The notes under the pieces are model-generated. The model did no database searches. It had not been told where the DNA came from and was given only the letters and a program-made list of their open reading frames with translations. Shown here piece after piece: positions 60,846 to 64,000 of a stretch of 64,000 nucleotides of DNA (its first letter is position 1; the number at the start of each line of letters is the position of its first letter). Source of the DNA: Kalmanozyma brasiliensis GHG001 (Eukaryota; Basidiomycota; Ustilaginomycetes; Ustilaginales); NCBI RefSeq assembly GCF_000497045.1, contig NW_015961948.1:806001-870000 (forward strand), in the 5' to 3' direction. The translations under genes and the position numbers were made by a program.

Positions 60846-63800
60846 ATGAGCAACACACAAGCCGCTCTGGGTGGGTACCCGCAGTCGCCGGATCCCACCT
60901 TGGGCGATCCGCAATGGCTCCGGCAGCTGTCGTCTCACGCCATCTTCGCGTCTCCACCAGCATTGGATGGGATTTCAGCCTCGTCAAGTATCCCCGGCGC
61001 ACACACAAGACTCATGACCATCAGAGGCACGGATCTCATCGCCGTCGTCAACAATGAAGTCCGAATCGCATCGTTGGTAGATGCCAAAGCATTGGCTACC
61101 AATCCGCCTTTCTCGCCTTTCCCCTCTTCATCAAGTATGGCGTCTACCTCTTACAAAGTCTTAATGCCAGCTCACGGGAAAGGCATCGAATTCGATATTC
61201 GACACATCTGCATCAATCCGACAGGCAAGCTTCTCGCTTGTGTGGGTGATAGCCAGATCACGCTCGTCGTCATGCCTCGTACAGGCTACACCAAGCACGT
61301 CGATCGTGAGATCGTCTGTCAGACAGTATCTATTGGGCCCTACTACCACTCTGCGCACTCGGATGCCATCGTGTCGAAAGTGGACTGGCATCCATGGGGC
61401 GAGAACGGCACTTCATTTCTGGTACTCACAGAAGATGGTTTGCTTCGAGAATACGACGTGGCCAGGGACGCCGAAGAACCCCAACAGACCGCATCTTTCC
61501 TGCCAACACACAATCACGCAGCATCACAGCGCTCTCGTTCGCGCTCAGCAACTCCGAGTGTCGCCTACCGCAGCTCCGACCAAAGCACACGAACCGTCGG
61601 TCTGTCTGCAGATGACGACGACGCTACCACAGCCGTCAGTTTCTCCCTGTGCGTGTCAAGTCCAGCCTCCCCTCGCTCGACGCCTTTCGATCACGACACG
61701 GAAGAGACATCAACATATGCCGCATCTCGCTCCGGGCATCTCGCCGACTGGTCCCCACTCACCGTCTTCGGTTTGATGAAGAACGGCGATGTCTGGGCAC
61801 TATGCCCGTTCCTGCCCAAGAACGCCAGCGTGCCTGCTGCGTATATCCACAATCTCGCCAAGCTCGCGTCGTATCGTGCGCAATCACTCGAGACGCAGAA
61901 CACGTCCAATGTCGACACTCAGCTCCGCTACGTGAACTCCCTGCTCAAGCAGGCATCGAAAGGCTCGGCGAGGGATTCGGGGGAGGACCGAAGACGACAG
62001 AGCTCCGTTACGCCCGGTCCGGAGCGGTCTGCTCGATCGTGGTCCACGTCCACGATGGACCTTGACCAACTGATAGACTCGCCAGTAGGCTCGGGACGAC
62101 AAGATGAGGGAGCAGAGGGAGTCGCCGAGCTGCACGATGGCCCCGTCCGGCTGCATCCTCCTTCTTGGTCTTATAGGCAGAACATCGCTCAGGGCGGTAG
62201 TGCGAAGAAAGCGCCAAGACCTCAAGGTCCATTCTTGCTCAAGCCGGCTCCTGTGGAGCTGTGCGACGAGCGAGAGAGCGTGGCGTGTGACCTCATGTGG
62301 ACTTGGCTCACCGACGAGGGCGCTGACGACACACCAAGCGATGTCGTGACAGGCGTGGCAGCACTCAGCATCGTTGGCCACGACGGACGAGTGGATGTCG
62401 CACTCCTTTTCGAACCTGTCGAAGCAGCTTGGAACTCGAAGCCATCTGGACAGCGATCTAGAGCGCCCCGCCAAAGCAAGCCGCTGAAGACGAATCGCTA
62501 TGGCCTCTCGGACACCGAAGACGAGGCAGACGAGCTGGAAGCTCTCACCCTCGAAGACCCAGAGGAGCTCCCGTCATTGCTCATCTACGAGACCATCGAT
62601 CTTGGTCTGCTTGACACAGCAACTGACAATGGCGTCGCGTCTCAATCCGCAGCTTCAGATCTGCTGCTGGATCAGATGGCGGCTCACAAACCATGCTTCG
62701 TACGAGATCCGCTGTACGGCGACACGGTGTATATCTATCACGCTTTCGGTGCACAGTGCCTCGGCTTTGCTCCGTGGGCACGGAAGCTCATCGAGGCACT
62801 CAATTTGCCCTCGCAGGACGAGCTCGACAACGATGCTGGCAACGACACTTCGCTCGCCGGCACGGAATCGCGCGAGCAAGCGCTCGTCAAGATGCTCCAT
62901 CAGGGCCACAACACTGAGGTCGTCTGGGTGGTCAACACGCTCGCGCCTGGCAGCAACAAAGGTCTCGAGGTCAACCCGGTGACCGCTGTGTGCATTCTCT
63001 CGGACGTGTACCTGTCGTACGCGTTCCTTGCAGTGACCGTCGATCGGCAGCTGGTCGGTGTCGAGCTTTCGCTGCGTGTAGAGCAAGATACGCTTGACTT
63101 CGACACGACCCGAGATCACTCTGTTGCGGTCGGATCGGGTGACGCTGCCGATGGTGCGAAGCCCTACGTCTCCCTTCTCGGCGAGACGCCTTTTCGACCA
63201 CCATCGATCTTTGCCCAGTCGGCCGGCGTCCAGGGACTGCCGAGTCAGCCTCGTCGAGCGGCCCTCGCCGGCGCATCGACCAAGACCGAGCTTCAGATCA
63301 CGCCCGAACTCCTCCGCACGCTCGGCAAGACAGTCGAGACGTACCGCCACGAGATCCGGGACGTCGTTTCAGCCGGAAACGCCGTGCAAGCGCGGCTCGA
63401 CCTGCAAGTACGCGAGATGACGCGCCAGCTCGAAAAGCTCAACACCGTCCGTCTGCGATGCGACAAGTTGGGCGGCCAGGGCGTTCTCAGCGAACGCGTC
63501 TCCCAGCTCGCCCGCACCCAACTTCAATTGGTCGCACGCATCGATAAGGCGTTGCAGCGTCTCATGGACTCGCACCAACCCAGGCTGTCCATGTACGAGA
63601 CCAAATGGTTCGAGGAGCTCGAGCGCATCGCGGCCGAGGTGGGCGTGTCGAGGGACGCCAAGGGGGAGATCAGCGTGGATACGAGGTCGAATAGGAAGGC
63701 GCTCGCGGCGAAAGCGGAGCTTTTGAGCCATCAGCTGTCGTTGTTGCGACCGCAGATGGATGCGATGCGCGAGCAGCGTAGGTGGTCGACGGGGGTGCAG

Positions 63801-64000
63801 GATGGGATGTTGGGCGGAGAACAGTTGAAGAAGGTGGAGAAGATGTTGGGGAGTGAGGCGGTGATGTTGGCTGAGGCCAAGGAGAAGGTGCACCAGCTTA
63901 ACAAGAGGATTGCGCAGATCAGACCGAGAGATGTACCGGCGGTAGGTGGCGGCGCTGGATACGACGCGGATTCTTCCATCTCGTTCTCGAATGCCAGCAT
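60846..64000 (+). CDS. NUP82: Nup82/NUP88-like nucleoporin (3' end outside window)
   Basis: The frame runs from the ATG at 60846 (MSNTQAALGGYP) to the window edge, 1,051 codons without a stop. The N-terminal beta-propeller shows FDIRHICINPTGKLLACVGDSQITLVVMP (shown here as HICINPTGKLLACVGD), a VSIGPYYHS segment, and KVDWHPWGENGTSFLVLTEDG then LLREYDVARDAEEPQQ. These match the Nup82/NUP88 pattern of a WHP-type loop followed by LVLT-DG-LREYD. Ser-rich inserts occur around 225-270 and 375-430. The last 250 residues visible are long heptad-like helices (ETYRHEIRDVV, LQVREMTRQLEKLNTVRLR, LLSHQLSLLRPQMDAMREQ), the coiled-coil that in yeast assembles with Nup159 and Nsp1. The protein forms the cytoplasmic mRNA-export platform of the nuclear pore. 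Confidence 0.87.
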   Translation, partial: MSNTQAALGGYPQSPDPTLGDPQWLRQLSSHAIFASPPALDGISASSSIPGAHTRLMTIRGTDLIAVVNNEVRIASLVDAKALATNPPFSPFPSSSSMASTSYKVLMPAHGKGIEFDIRHICINPTGKLLACVGDSQITLVVMPRTGYTKHVDREIVCQTVSIGPYYHSAHSDAIVSKVDWHPWGENGTSFLVLTEDGLLREYDVARDAEEPQQTASFLPTHNHAASQRSRSRSATPSVAYRSSDQSTRTVGLSADDDDATTAVSFSLCVSSPASPRSTPFDHDTEETSTYAASRSGHLADWSPLTVFGLMKNGDVWALCPFLPKNASVPAAYIHNLAKLASYRAQSLETQNTSNVDTQLRYVNSLLKQASKGSARDSGEDRRRQSSVTPGPERSARSWSTSTMDLDQLIDSPVGSGRQDEGAEGVAELHDGPVRLHPPSWSYRQNIAQGGSAKKAPRPQGPFLLKPAPVELCDERESVACDLMWTWLTDEGADDTPSDVVTGVAALSIVGHDGRVDVALLFEPVEAAWNSKPSGQRSRAPRQSKPLKTNRYGLSDTEDEADELEALTLEDPEELPSLLIYETIDLGLLDTATDNGVASQSAASDLLLDQMAAHKPCFVRDPLYGDTVYIYHAFGAQCLGFAPWARKLIEALNLPSQDELDNDAGNDTSLAGTESREQALVKMLHQGHNTEVVWVVNTLAPGSNKGLEVNPVTAVCILSDVYLSYAFLAVTVDRQLVGVELSLRVEQDTLDFDTTRDHSVAVGSGDAADGAKPYVSLLGETPFRPPSIFAQSAGVQGLPSQPRRAALAGASTKTELQITPELLRTLGKTVETYRHEIRDVVSAGNAVQARLDLQVREMTRQLEKLNTVRLRCDKLGGQGVLSERVSQLARTQLQLVARIDKALQRLMDSHQPRLSMYETKWFEELERIAAEVGVSRDAKGEISVDTRSNRKALAAKAELLSHQLSLLRPQMDAMREQRRWSTGVQDGMLGGEQLKKVEKMLGSEAVMLAEAKEKVHQLNKRIAQIRPRDVPAVGGGAGYDADSSISFSNAS

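Overview
The window reads as nuclear chromosomal DNA of a basidiomycete, most likely an Ustilaginaceae smut or its yeast-like relatives (Ustilago, Sporisorium, Moesziomyces/Pseudozyma). This is inferred from GC-rich, intron-poor genes, long single-exon reading frames (one is 2,970 codons), fungal-only families (DUF1776, Zn(II)2Cys6 regulator, Crh transglycosylase, Rix1/Ipi3, Tao3) and short introns with GTAAGT-type donors and CTGAC or TACTAAC branch sites. I find 24 protein genes, about one per 2.7 kb. Two are cut by the window edges (IPI3 on the left, a NUP82/NUP88-type nucleoporin on the right). Only three have introns I can place inside the coding sequence: DBP2, GID8 and CRH. I saw no tRNA, rRNA, transposon or CRISPR array.

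Left third (0-24 kb): IPI3 (partial) is divergent from asparagine synthetase. A DUF1776 SDR-like membrane protein follows, then the DEAD-box helicase DBP2 with a 1.6-kb intron and a 21-nt micro-exon, then biotin synthase BIO2. Next come a Zn(II)2Cys6 regulator with two zinc clusters and a weak F-box-like gene whose likely 5' end carries an in-frame stop. MRT4 is divergent from deoxyhypusine hydroxylase (LIA1), and GID8 closes the block.

Middle (24-44 kb): the polyadenylation factor MPE1, the acyltransferase LRO1/PDAT, the 8.9-kb morphogenesis scaffold TAO3/PAG1 (Furry family), an MDP-1-type phosphatase, the peroxisomal RING protein PEX2, a secreted PEBP-like protein and an ER J-protein.

Right third (44-64 kb): RIX1 is divergent from exocyst SEC10. 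An 83-nt imperfect inverted repeat begins at the SEC10 stop. Then come a CBM18-GH16 Crh-type chitin-glucan transglycosylase, the GINS subunit PSF3, an acidic protein of unknown function with five SUMO-consensus-like motifs, TFIIIC subunit TFC4 and the nucleoporin.

Themes: ribosome and translation biology recurs (IPI3 and RIX1 of one complex, MRT4, DBP2, deoxyhypusine hydroxylase, TFC4). Several of these genes have upstream motifs resembling the yeast RRPE (AAAATTTC) and PAC (GCGATGAG) elements. Asparagine synthetase has Gcn4/Cpc1-type sites. Cell wall and polarity functions are represented by CRH, SEC10 and TAO3. The most notable structures are the long DBP2 intron at a position reported as conserved and autoregulatory in yeasts, the SEC10 3' inverted repeat, and the dual-cluster regulator. 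Several long open frames in the window begin at TTG or GTG. For those genes I chose the first credible ATG instead.
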